7,726 bases of DNA from an uncultured Altererythrobacter sp. Lineage in GTDB: Bacteria; Pseudomonadota; Alphaproteobacteria; Sphingomonadales; Sphingomonadaceae. The first letter of the stretch is position 1, and each line of letters opens with the position of its first letter. The notes beneath the pieces are model-generated. The model saw only the letters and a list, made by a program, of their open reading frames with translations. It was not told where the DNA came from and made no database searches. Below are positions 1 through 6,684 of the stretch, one piece after another. The stretch is taken from contig CALLIO010000027.1 in NCBI GenBank assembly GCA_938009055.1, positions 1 to 7,726 on the forward strand. Reading direction: 5' to 3'. Made by a program: the position numbers and the translations under genes.

Positions 1-105
1 GTTAAATCCTCAGCCCACGCAAACAGTGGAATAGGGCAGGAACCGAAAGTTGTTGAGGCGTGCAATATTCACAATCTTCGCTATTATAAGTTCCAACCGA
101 AAACG

Positions 106-120
106 AAGGGAAAAATATTG
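106..120 (+). promoter_or_regulatory. Ribosome-binding site and TTG start of the MaoC gene
   Basis: A purine run containing AAGGG (106-110) lies seven bases before the TTG at 118-120. The frame upstream of this TTG is open to the left edge of the window but contains no ATG, GTG or other TTG codon. The protein read from the TTG begins M-A-G-L-W-F-E-E-F, which is how this hydratase family normally begins. The start is therefore well placed, although TTG is a weak initiator and may hold expression down. The remaining bases, 1-105, are AT-richer than the rest; I see no convincing -35/-10 pair or gene there. Confidence 0.55.
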
Positions 121-573
121 GCTGGGCTTTGGTTTGAAGAGTTTGTTGTCGGGCAAGAGTTCCAGCATGAAATTAGACGTACCGTGCTTGAGGCCGACAA
201 TATGTGGTTCTCGGCGATGACCTATAACCCCGCGCAGCTCCATATTGATCATGACTATGCAAGCCAGACCGAATTCGGCAAGCCGCTGGTCAATTCGCTT
301 TTCACTCTGGGTCTTGTGATTGGCCTTTCAGTACAAGACACGACCTTGGGGACCACGGTCGGCAATTTGGGGATGAGCGAGACAAAATTTCCCAAGCCTG
401 TCTTCGCCGGTGATACGATACGCGCCGTCACCCGGGTGATGGATCTGCGCGAAAGTCGATCGCGGCCGACACAAGGGATTGTCAGTTTCGAGCATATCGG
501 CTTGAACCAAGATGACGAAATTGTCTGCACCACCCAGCGCGGAGCGCTGATGCTTAAGAGGCCAAAAACATGA
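118..573 (+). CDS. MaoC-like (hotdog fold) acyl-CoA hydratase/dehydratase
   Basis: This 151-residue protein is a single hotdog domain of the MaoC/R-hydratase superfamily, about the usual size. Such enzymes add or remove water at a CoA-thioester double bond in the cytoplasm. Visible family blocks are the N-terminal FEEFVVGQ (6-13), the active-site stretch TYNPAQLHID (35-44) followed by YASQTEFGKPLVNS (47-60), and the FPKPVFAGDTI block (91-101). The classical D-x-N-P-x-H motif is modified: Thr35 sits where the catalytic Asp is expected and two residues separate N37-P38 from L41-H42. From memory, this occurs in the branch that includes mesaconyl-CoA and itaconyl-CoA hydratases. The start is TTG at 118, supported by an AAGGG ribosome-binding site. 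Its stop overlaps the lyase start by four bases (ATGA), so the two are co-translated and probably act in sequence. The superfamily call is firm; the substrate is inferred from the neighbour only. Confidence 0.88.
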   Translation: MAGLWFEEFVVGQEFQHEIRRTVLEADNMWFSAMTYNPAQLHIDHDYASQTEFGKPLVNSLFTLGLVIGLSVQDTTLGTTVGNLGMSETKFPKPVFAGDTIRAVTRVMDLRESRSRPTQGIVSFEHIGLNQDDEIVCTTQRGALMLKRPKT

Positions 574-1445
574 AGATGCGCAGCTTCCTTTTCGTGCCCG
601 GCGACGCGGATCGCAAATGGGAGAAAGCTTCCGCTGGCGAGGCTGATGTTATCATCTGTGACCTAGAAGATGCGGTCGCGCCCTCTCAAAAGGCAGAGGC
701 GCGCGAGAAAATCGGTGGATGGCTCGATGAGGCGTCCCAGATTAGTCCTGCAGTCTTTGTCCGCGTCAACCCGCTTGATACGGGAATGACCAGGGACGAC
801 TTGACCGCCATAGTGAAGCCGGGCCTCGCGGGCATTGTCTTGCCAAAGTCAGGCGGCGCTGAAGATGTGGAAGCCTTGGCCGATATGGTCACACCGTTGG
901 AAGCTGCACAGGGAATGGCAGCCGGCAGCGTACGCTTTCTGGTCCTTTGCACCGAGACGCCCGCCGCGCTTTTCACATTGGGAAGCTATGCACCTGCGCA
1001 TTCCAGGTTGCTGGGGCTGACATGGGGGGCTGAAGATTTGGGGGCGGCTCTTGGGGTTAGTGCCAATAAGGACGAGCACGGCCACTGGACCATGCCGTTT
1101 GAGGTTGCGCGAGCACAGTGCCTTTTCGCGGCGGCCAATGCCGAAGTTGCGGCAATCGAAACGCTCTACACTGACTTTCGCGATACGGAGGGTCTAAAGG
1201 CAGATTGCCGTAAGGCGCGCCGCGACGGATTTGTCGGCAGGTTGGCAATCCATCCGGCGCAGATCGAAACCATCAATCGCTGCTTTACTCCCAGCGAGGA
1301 AGAACTCGCCCATGCCCGCAAGATCGTTGAAGCCTTCGCAGCCAACCCCGAGGCCGGAACGCTGGGCATCGACGGCAAGATGGTTGATATTCCCCATCTG
1401 ATAATGGCGAAGAAGCTGCTCAATGCTGCTGGGGAGCCGATCTAG
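570..1445 (+). CDS. HpcH/HpaI (CitE-like) CoA-ester lyase, malyl/citramalyl-CoA lyase type
   Basis: This 291-residue cytoplasmic enzyme belongs to the CitE-like TIM-barrel family, which cleaves 3-hydroxyacyl-CoA esters such as malyl-, methylmalyl- or citramalyl-CoA into acetyl- or propionyl-CoA and a 2-oxoacid, using Mg2+. The full set of family blocks is present in order: RSFLFVPG (4-11), ICDLEDAVAP (29-38), VFVRVNP (62-68) with the substrate-binding Arg65, GIVLPKSGG (88-96), CTETPAALF (127-135) with the metal ligand Glu129, TWGAEDLGAALG (151-162) with the second ligand Asp156, and GFVGRLAIHPAQIETIN (220-236). Nothing essential is missing and the length is normal. The ATG overlaps the stop of the MaoC gene, giving a hydratase-lyase pair like that of itaconate degradation (Ich-Ccl) or the methylmalyl-CoA step of the ethylmalonyl-CoA pathway. 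Which of these applies cannot be decided here. Its TAG stop shares the CTAG at 1442-1445 with the receiver remnant on the opposite strand. Confidence 0.92.
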   Translation: MKMRSFLFVPGDADRKWEKASAGEADVIICDLEDAVAPSQKAEAREKIGGWLDEASQISPAVFVRVNPLDTGMTRDDLTAIVKPGLAGIVLPKSGGAEDVEALADMVTPLEAAQGMAAGSVRFLVLCTETPAALFTLGSYAPAHSRLLGLTWGAEDLGAALGVSANKDEHGHWTMPFEVARAQCLFAAANAEVAAIETLYTDFRDTEGLKADCRKARRDGFVGRLAIHPAQIETINRCFTPSEEELAHARKIVEAFAANPEAGTLGIDGKMVDIPHLIMAKKLLNAAGEPI

Positions 1446-1728
1446 CCTATATCGGTTTTCGCTCCGAGCCAACGGTCTAGCGCTTTAGTAAGGTCTGCTT
1501 GCGCGATAGGTTTAGCCAGATGCTCCTGTATGCCTGCTCCAAAACAGGCTTCGATGTCTTGCTGGAACGCGTTTGCAGTCAAGGCAATAATGGGCAACTT
1601 CTGGTCATCATAGCCCATGGCACGCAGCCAAGATTACCCAGCATCTTCTCCATGAGCATCCGGTTGATTTCGCTATCTTCCGCAATCAGAATTGTGCCGC
1701 CTCGATTGGCGAAACGGGCGACCGCCGG
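1442..1728 (-). pseudogene. Remnant of a C-terminal receiver (REC) domain, frameshifted and internally deleted
   Basis: Downstream of the kinase stop codon (TAA, complement of 1729-1731) the same frame continues for 35 codons with the start of a response-regulator receiver: GGTILIAEDSEINRMLMEKML, with the acidic pair Glu-Asp of the metal site, ending near 1624. One base out of frame, from about 1624 down to the TAG at 1442-1444, comes the second half of a receiver: RAMGYDDQ, then LPIIALTANAF with the conserved Thr, then AGIQEHLAKPI with the conserved Lys. Against a normal receiver of about 120 residues, roughly 40 are absent at the junction, including beta-3 with the phospho-acceptor Asp (the usual DxxMPxMDG block). 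The kinase was thus once a hybrid kinase. The remnant cannot receive phosphate and is cut off by the preceding stop. Its end abuts the lyase gene; I see no transcription terminator in this stretch. Confidence 0.9.
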
Positions 1729-2892
1729 TTAGGCGACATCCTCGCATTTGCCGCGCGTTAGCTGCGGCTTTTCGAAAGGGATTCGCAGAGCAATTTGAGT
1801 TCCCTCGCCCTCGCTACTTTCCAAGGCCAATGTTCCGCTCATAAGTTGAGCCAGCTTGCGACTAATCGGGAGACCCAGGCCAGACCCGCCATGTGACCGT
1901 TGACTGGAATCATCGGCCTGGACAAACTGTTCAAAGATCACTGATTGCCATTCAGGCGCGATCCCAATTCCGGTGTCGCTCACGCGAATTTCGAGAAGCT
2001 TCTCAGGCCCGACATCCACCGCTTTCAACCCGACTTCAATCGAGCCTTGCTCAGTAAATTTGATCGCATTGCCAATGAGATTGCTCAAAACTTGCTTGAC
2101 CCGCAAACCGTCAAGCATCAGCTCACGAGGGAGTTCATCGGAAATGTTGACGTTGAGCTCCAACCCTTTTCGCCGGGCGGCAGCCTTCATCATGCTCGAC
2201 GCGCTGGTAACAAGATCGCGCAAGTTGGTTGCTTGGGAACGCACTTCCATCTTACCGGATTCAATCTTCGCAAGGTCGAGAATGTCATTGAGCAATTCGA
2301 CCATTGAGTCGCCCGATTCCAAGATCAGCTCTGCATATTTGCGCTGCTCATTCGACAGTTTCGTCGATAGAAGCAATTGCGCAAAACCGATCACACCGTT
2401 CATGGGCGTGCGGATTTCGTGGCTCATATTGGCAACAAGATTGGTCTTGGCAATGGCTGCAGCATCGGCGGCCTTACTGGCAAGGCGGGCGCTGCTTTCT
2501 GCCTTAGCCAGCGCATTGATACGCTCCTGATCGATCGCGCGAGCAATTGTGTTGTGTTTCGTCAAAAGGCGATCTCTTGCAAGCAGCCAGCCGATCAGAA
2601 AAATGATCGACAGTGCCCACAGGCCCGTTTGGAGTTGCAGCCCATCGTGGGCCATTGGCCCTACTTGAAAGGCGACCAGAGCCAGCCCCAATGGCAGCGC
2701 CAAAGCGAACGTCAGCCACCACCATCTGGGGTTTTTGGTCAGAGGGTCCGGAGTCCCCAATGCCGACTTCTCACTGCAAAAGTCGGACTCCAAATCAGCC
2801 CCCACCATCGTGCAGGTCGCGCCGAGCTGTGCGGGGCATTGGTCACAATTGTGCTCTGCTGGCTCAGAGGGTTGGATCGCCTGCACAGTCAT
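1729..2892 (-). CDS. Membrane-anchored sensor histidine kinase with N-terminal FNR-like cysteine cluster; receiver domain lost
   Basis: This 387-residue kinase has, in order, a 55-residue N-terminus with Cys16, Cys19, Cys27 and Cys39; two membrane segments (about 57-77 and 90-105) joined by a short loop; a helical linker (about 110-150); a HisKA domain with ANMSHEIRTPMNG and phospho-accepting His158; and an HATPase_c domain with the N box NLIGNAIKFT (271-280), G1 DTGIGI (306-311), F box IFEQFVQ (319-325) and G2 GGSGLGL (335-341). All catalytic motifs are intact, so autophosphorylation should still work. The charge pattern (basic residues at 53-56 and 106-108, none in the loop) puts the cysteines in the cytoplasm, where C-x2-C-x7-C could bind an Fe-S cluster or zinc; that is inference. 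The ATG overlaps the fliS stop (ATGA), tying it to the flagellar operon. The stop falls in the linker before a ruined receiver, so a separate regulator must take the phosphate. The signal is unknown. Confidence 0.9.
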   Translation of the reverse strand: MTVQAIQPSEPAEHNCDQCPAQLGATCTMVGADLESDFCSEKSALGTPDPLTKNPRWWWLTFALALPLGLALVAFQVGPMAHDGLQLQTGLWALSIIFLIGWLLARDRLLTKHNTIARAIDQERINALAKAESSARLASKAADAAAIAKTNLVANMSHEIRTPMNGVIGFAQLLLSTKLSNEQRKYAELILESGDSMVELLNDILDLAKIESGKMEVRSQATNLRDLVTSASSMMKAAARRKGLELNVNISDELPRELMLDGLRVKQVLSNLIGNAIKFTEQGSIEVGLKAVDVGPEKLLEIRVSDTGIGIAPEWQSVIFEQFVQADDSSQRSHGGSGLGLPISRKLAQLMSGTLALESSEGEGTQIALRIPFEKPQLTRGKCEDVA

Positions 2893-3281
2893 CGGGTTTT
2901 AGCCTTGCTCGGCGGGAAAAGCGCGAGGGCAACATCCTCAATGTCAATTCTAAGCCCTGCAATCTCTGCTTCTTGCGGATCGCGCATCGCATGTATCAAG
3001 CGCACCGAAATTGACCCGTAAAAGTCGACCAAGGCGCCGCCCATCTCTGCCTCGACATCGACAGCGCGTTGCAATCCGCCCAGCACGGTGGCCGCGCGCG
3101 ATAGGGAAGCAACCGCTTCGCGCCGCCGCGAACGCCGGGCGGCAAGGCCAGCCTGCGCCAACGCATCTTTCAACGCATCGAAACAAATCCGGTTGAGCTC
3201 AGGCCCGCTTGATCCCTCGATGCGGGCATCAAGATCAACGCGCGAATAAAGCTGGGAGGGGGTGACATTGGCGTGAAGCAT
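2889..3281 (-). CDS. fliS: Flagellar export chaperone FliS
   Basis: This 130-residue, mostly helical protein matches FliS, the cytoplasmic chaperone that wraps the C-terminus of flagellin, keeps it from polymerising and delivers it to the export gate. Visible family features are LYSRVDLDARIEGSSGPEL near the N-terminus (about 11-29, the position of the usual A-Y-x-x-V-x-x-x-S-P stretch), the CFDALKDALAQA helix (about 33-44), and the SRAATVLGGLQRAVDVE helix (about 61-77) followed by a conserved Gly-Gly and a Phe-Tyr pair. The size is standard. An Arg-rich patch (RRSRRR, about 49-54) is unusual. The similarity is moderate, but position directly after fliD, with only four bases between them, makes the call strong. 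There is no clear ribosome-binding site, so coupling to fliD translation is likely. Its stop overlaps the kinase start. Confidence 0.85.
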   Translation of the reverse strand: MLHANVTPSQLYSRVDLDARIEGSSGPELNRICFDALKDALAQAGLAARRSRRREAVASLSRAATVLGGLQRAVDVEAEMGGALVDFYGSISVRLIHAMRDPQEAEIAGLRIDIEDVALALFPPSKAKTR

Positions 3282-3285
3282 GGCG

Positions 3286-4719
3286 TTAACTGTTCGAGTT
3301 CCAGATATCGATCTGGGCCTGGATGAAGCTCAATGTCGATTGCGAGGCCGAAACCCGTGTATCGGCCGCGACAAATGTTTGCGTCATCCTTTCGAGCACG
3401 CGCTCTTGCTGCTCAGCGATTTCCGCCAGACGCTCGTCATTGCGCTCCAACCGTTCGGTGTAGCGCGTGACCGATCCGCCGAGCGAACCGGGATCTCCGG
3501 TGGCTGTGGTGGTGCGCACCATATCATCGATGGTTGCGAACACGCCAAACAAGCCAGTGGTGAACATGGCTGCAGCCCCATCAGGCGAACTGGCCAAAGT
3601 TTCTGACAAGCGGTCACTATCCTGCTCAAAGGTTCCGCTGCGATTGATCGTCAGGCCCAAATCACCCAAAGTTCTCGGCTCACCCGCCGCAGCAGTGGGC
3701 ATCACTTCGTCCGTGGTCAGCGAAGAAAGCGCGCGTTTCAATGCCCGCGCACCACTATCATTGCCAAGCGTTCCGCCCAGCGGCGCAGCCAGCTCAGCCA
3801 CAGAAGCTGTGATATCATTGAGCACAGCAACCAGATCGGTCATCACATCGGAAATAGCGGTTAGGTTGCTTGGGAAATCAATCGTGGCCGGCTCGCCCAC
3901 ATTGGTCGATTGGAGCTCAAAAATCATGCCTTCTGGCAAATCGGTGACTGTATTGCTTTCGCTGCGCAATTCGATCGTATCAAGCTCGAAAACGGCATCT
4001 TGAGCGGTCTGGCGAAGCTGGCCTGCATCGGTTGCAGGATCCCATGACAGATATGAAAGGTCGCCAGGTGATGCGACAGGTAGCAGCGCTGAACTTTCAC
4101 CTTCAAGTACGAAGCCGTTCTGATCGCCCGTAGCGCCCTTCACAACCAATTGAGCGCCATTGGCGCCTTCAGCAACGTACGCGACCAGTTCGCCGGTCCC
4201 GCTAGAATTGATCTTGGTTGCTAGCGTGCTGAGCGTGTCATCTGGTGCCACTGCAATTTCGACCGCATCTGTGCCGGTGTCTTCGGTGAAGCTTGAACCC
4301 GACACTTCGCCAAAGCGAATGCGCAATGTACCCTCGCCAACCAGATCATCGCCGCTTGAATAGGGATCCATCGCTAGCAATTGATTGTCCGCCAGCTGAC
4401 TGACTTCGAGTGAGTAGGAGCCAGTAGGGTTGAAGCCCGAAGTAACAGAAACACCCAGAATATTTGGATCGCTGATCGTCGCGGTCGGGGAAAGGTCACC
4501 AGAGCGCAGGCGGTCGCCCAAAGCGCTCGACAATTCGGTCAACTGGCTGCGCAAAAGCGAAGCAGCAGAAATCTTGGCCTCTAGCGTCTCGTTGCGCGCC
4601 TCCAACACATTGCGTCGGGTTGCAAACTGCGCCTCTGCCAGATTGCTTGCAAGCTGCACCATATCGATACCGCTCCCGGCACCGAGTGAATTGACGATCG
4701 AGGAGGTGGTCTCATCCAT
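3286..4719 (-). CDS. fliD: Flagellar filament cap protein FliD (hook-associated protein 2)
   Basis: FliD is exported and forms the cap at the filament tip under which flagellin subunits fold. The 477-residue protein shows the typical plan. The N-terminal domain (about 10-112) opens with LGAGSGIDMVQLASNLAEAQ and a heptad-like helix (about 35-70), the part needed for export and capping. A flagellin-IN type segment follows (about 151-181, with VEIAVAPDDTLSTLATKIN). The C-terminal domain begins near 238 with the QDAVFELDTIEL motif and SNTVTDLPEGM, and includes GDLGLTINRSGTFEQDSDRL (352-371). It ends in a charged coiled coil (about 417-450) and a terminal helix. There is no signal peptide and no cysteine, as expected for a type III substrate. 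It lies 30 bases after flhB and four before fliS; the fliD-fliS pairing is widespread. The middle domain is variable in the family and gives no host-specific information. Confidence 0.95.
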   Translation of the reverse strand: MDETTSSIVNSLGAGSGIDMVQLASNLAEAQFATRRNVLEARNETLEAKISAASLLRSQLTELSSALGDRLRSGDLSPTATISDPNILGVSVTSGFNPTGSYSLEVSQLADNQLLAMDPYSSGDDLVGEGTLRIRFGEVSGSSFTEDTGTDAVEIAVAPDDTLSTLATKINSSGTGELVAYVAEGANGAQLVVKGATGDQNGFVLEGESSALLPVASPGDLSYLSWDPATDAGQLRQTAQDAVFELDTIELRSESNTVTDLPEGMIFELQSTNVGEPATIDFPSNLTAISDVMTDLVAVLNDITASVAELAAPLGGTLGNDSGARALKRALSSLTTDEVMPTAAAGEPRTLGDLGLTINRSGTFEQDSDRLSETLASSPDGAAAMFTTGLFGVFATIDDMVRTTTATGDPGSLGGSVTRYTERLERNDERLAEIAEQQERVLERMTQTFVAADTRVSASQSTLSFIQAQIDIWNSNS

Positions 4720-4749
4720 GCTTGTTAGAACGGCCCGAGCCGTGCTGGT

Positions 4750-5883
4750 TTAAGCGGCAGTCAGACGTCCTTCAGCATCAAATCTCAGCTCGATGGGTAC
4801 GTCGACTTGCGGGCGCTTTGGATGTTCGCCGCGCTTAAGGGCAAACACGAAGGAAACCAGCGCTGCAATCGCCACATAGAGCTCCTCGCGGATCATCTGG
4901 TCCTTGCGCGTTGTGAAATAGACGGAGCGGCAAAGCGCAGGATATTCAAGGATCGGCACGCCTTCTTCCATTGCCAACTCGCGCATGGCCAGCGCTTGTT
5001 CTCCGCGCCCTTTGGCTAGCACAATTGGCGCAGCGGCAAGGCTGGTGTCATAGGTCATGGCGATCGAGAAATGGGTCGGGTTGGTCAGCAGGAATTGCGC
5101 TTCTTTGACGGCCTTGGCCACACCGCCGCGCGCCATATCGCGTTGGCGCTGCTTGCGGGCCGCGCGCATTTCGGGCGATCCTTCGGCCTGCTTGCTTTCA
5201 TCGCGCACTTCCTGATGGGTCATCTTCAGCCGGTTCATGCGCTGGATGAACTGGATCGGCCAATCAATCATAGCAACGATCAGCAATCCCACTGCGAGCA
5301 GCGCCAATAGCATCACAATTGCATCCCAAGCCGCAGCCAGTTGCATGGCCAAATCACCGCGCCCCAGCCCTATGATCGTTTCTAAGTTCGAGCGCGCCCA
5401 AAGATACGCAAGTCCAGCAAGAAGGACCAGTTTCAGGACGCTTTTAAAAAGCTCGATAAGCCCTTGCTTGCCGATGATCTTCTTCGCGCCTTTAAGCGGG
5501 TTTATCCGCGAACCCTTGGGCTTGAGATTGCTCGGCACAAAGCGTCCATCACCCAGCAACAATTGGGCAAAAACAGTCACCACCATCACAATAGCGCCCA
5601 GCACCAATATCGGTGGCAGTAGGGCCTCCAGCGCCGCGCTGAACATGGTGCCGGGGCGGAAATCTTCCAGCGCGCCGCGATCAAAGCGCCAGGAGGACCG
5701 CGCCACTGCATGAACTTGCCCGATTAGCCACGATCCGCCCAGCATGAGCCATACCCCGCCCGCCGCAACGCTGACCGCCGTTGCGACCTCTTTTGAGCGC
5801 AGAACATCACCCTTCTTGGCTGCATCCTGCTTGCGCTTGGGGGTCGGATCAAAACTCTTCTCGCCAGCGGGTTGTTCGCTCAT
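4750..5883 (-). CDS. flhB: Flagellar type III export switch protein FlhB
   Basis: FlhB is the inner-membrane component that switches export from rod-hook to filament substrates after cutting itself. The 377-residue length is normal. The N-terminal signature EKSFDPTPKRKQDAAKKGDVLRS is seen at about 8-30, followed by four membrane segments (about 33-55, 84-110, 146-163 and 184-208). The basic cytoplasmic linker contains MTHQEVRDESKQAEGSPE (221-238). The autocleavage motif is intact: Asn268-Pro269-Thr270-His271, so cleavage should occur after Asn268. A Phe (272) follows where Tyr is commoner, which is conservative. The cytoplasmic domain continues through PIVLAKGRGEQALAMRELA to the family block VPILEYPALCRSVY. 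The start overlaps the fliR stop (ATGA), consistent with translational coupling in the export-gate operon. flhA, often the next gene, is not in this window. Confidence 0.97.
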   Translation of the reverse strand: MSEQPAGEKSFDPTPKRKQDAAKKGDVLRSKEVATAVSVAAGGVWLMLGGSWLIGQVHAVARSSWRFDRGALEDFRPGTMFSAALEALLPPILVLGAIVMVVTVFAQLLLGDGRFVPSNLKPKGSRINPLKGAKKIIGKQGLIELFKSVLKLVLLAGLAYLWARSNLETIIGLGRGDLAMQLAAAWDAIVMLLALLAVGLLIVAMIDWPIQFIQRMNRLKMTHQEVRDESKQAEGSPEMRAARKQRQRDMARGGVAKAVKEAQFLLTNPTHFSIAMTYDTSLAAAPIVLAKGRGEQALAMRELAMEEGVPILEYPALCRSVYFTTRKDQMIREELYVAIAALVSFVFALKRGEHPKRPQVDVPIELRFDAEGRLTAA

Positions 5884-6665
5884 GGCAGTGCAACCAATTG
5901 CTCGGCTCGCTCGAGCATAACGCCTGACAGATCCTCAAACTGCTCGAACAAGATCGGCAAAGTGATGATAAGCGCGGCAAGTCCAGCCAGCAGTCCTGCC
6001 GGTAGACCCAAGGCGAACAGATTGAGCGACGGGGCAGAGCGGCTAATCACCCCGGTCGTCACTTGCACCAGCAGCAAAACCAGTACCACCGGCAAGGCAA
6101 TGGCCGCCGCAGTTGCCAGCGCCAGCCCACCAAATCGTACGATATTGTCCGCCTGCGCAGCGCCGAAAGCCGCCTCCCCGGCAGGAAACAGCTGGTAGCT
6201 CTCGATCAAAAGCTCAAACCACAGCAGATGCGCCCCGACGGTAAGGAAGATCAGCGTCAGGATCACAGAGAAATACTGGCCAACTGCGCCTGATTGCATG
6301 CCCGAATTGGGGTCGACCGAAACCGCCAGCGCCAGACCCATCGTGCCTGATATTTGCTCACCTGCAATAAGGGGAACCGTAAAGCCCACTTGCAAAACAA
6401 AGCCAAGCGCAAGCCCGATCACAGCTTCTTGAATGAGAGCAACTACGGCGGCGAGCGAGAAGGGTTCAGGCATTGGCGGCAAGGGAAGCCAGACTGCGAT
6501 AAACAGGCCCAACGAAATGCTAAGCAATATCCGCACAGGCACGGGCACGGTCTTACCCCCGAATAGGGGCGCCGCGAGCAGTGCGGCGGCGATGCGGGTC
6601 GACAGGAACAGGATCGCCCACAGATCCTCGCCAATATTGCCAAATCCAAGCTCGGTCAGGGTCAT
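5880..6665 (-). CDS. fliR: Flagellar export gate protein FliR
   Basis: FliR is a polytopic inner-membrane protein that, with FliP and FliQ, forms the helical export-gate core inside the MS ring. Read from the ATG at 6665 it has 261 residues, the family's normal size, and about six hydrophobic segments (near 14-34, 43-60, 72-97, 127-150, 177-203 and 222-245). Conserved stretches are GEQISGTMGLALAVSVDPNSG (102-122) and the GVISRSAPSLNLFALGLP block (205-222), which matches the family's Gly-Val-x-x-Arg-x-x-Pro-x-x-Asn-x-Phe. The frame is open 16 codons further upstream to a TTG at 6713, but that would overlap fliQ by 29 bases and add a basic, non-conserved leader, so the ATG is preferred. No strong ribosome-binding site precedes either. 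Its stop overlaps the flhB start. Confidence 0.94.
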   Translation of the reverse strand: MTLTELGFGNIGEDLWAILFLSTRIAAALLAAPLFGGKTVPVPVRILLSISLGLFIAVWLPLPPMPEPFSLAAVVALIQEAVIGLALGFVLQVGFTVPLIAGEQISGTMGLALAVSVDPNSGMQSGAVGQYFSVILTLIFLTVGAHLLWFELLIESYQLFPAGEAAFGAAQADNIVRFGGLALATAAAIALPVVLVLLLVQVTTGVISRSAPSLNLFALGLPAGLLAGLAALIITLPILFEQFEDLSGVMLERAEQLVALP

Positions 6666-6684
6666 GGTGCGATGGCCCCGCGCG

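Noticed and set aside
1..34. Possible tail of an upstream + strand gene (stops at 3-5 and 32-34 in two frames)
   Set aside because: Too few codons are visible to recognise any protein, so no call can be supported.
53..90. Possible sigma70 promoter (TTGAGG at 53-58, TATTAT at 82-87)
   Set aside because: The spacing of 23 bases is too long for a normal promoter, and no better -35 pairs with the AT-rich element.
1446..1728. Intergenic transcription terminator between the convergent units
   Set aside because: No GC-rich stem followed by a T-run is seen on either strand, and the sequence is accounted for by the receiver remnant.
1499..1732. A 77-codon open frame on the + strand in the stretch between lyase and kinase
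   Set aside because: The opposite strand here encodes both halves of a receiver domain with clear motifs, so this frame is its shadow.
2377..3021. A 214-codon open frame on the + strand
   Set aside because: It lies antisense to the kinase and fliS, has no domain resemblance, and is explained by the codon bias of the genes on the other strand.
3467..4003. A 178-codon open frame on the + strand
   Set aside because: It is antisense to fliD, is Ser/Pro/Val-rich low-complexity translation, and has no recognisable motif.
5237..5713. A 158-codon open frame on the + strand
   Set aside because: It is antisense to flhB membrane segments and has no motif; a shadow.
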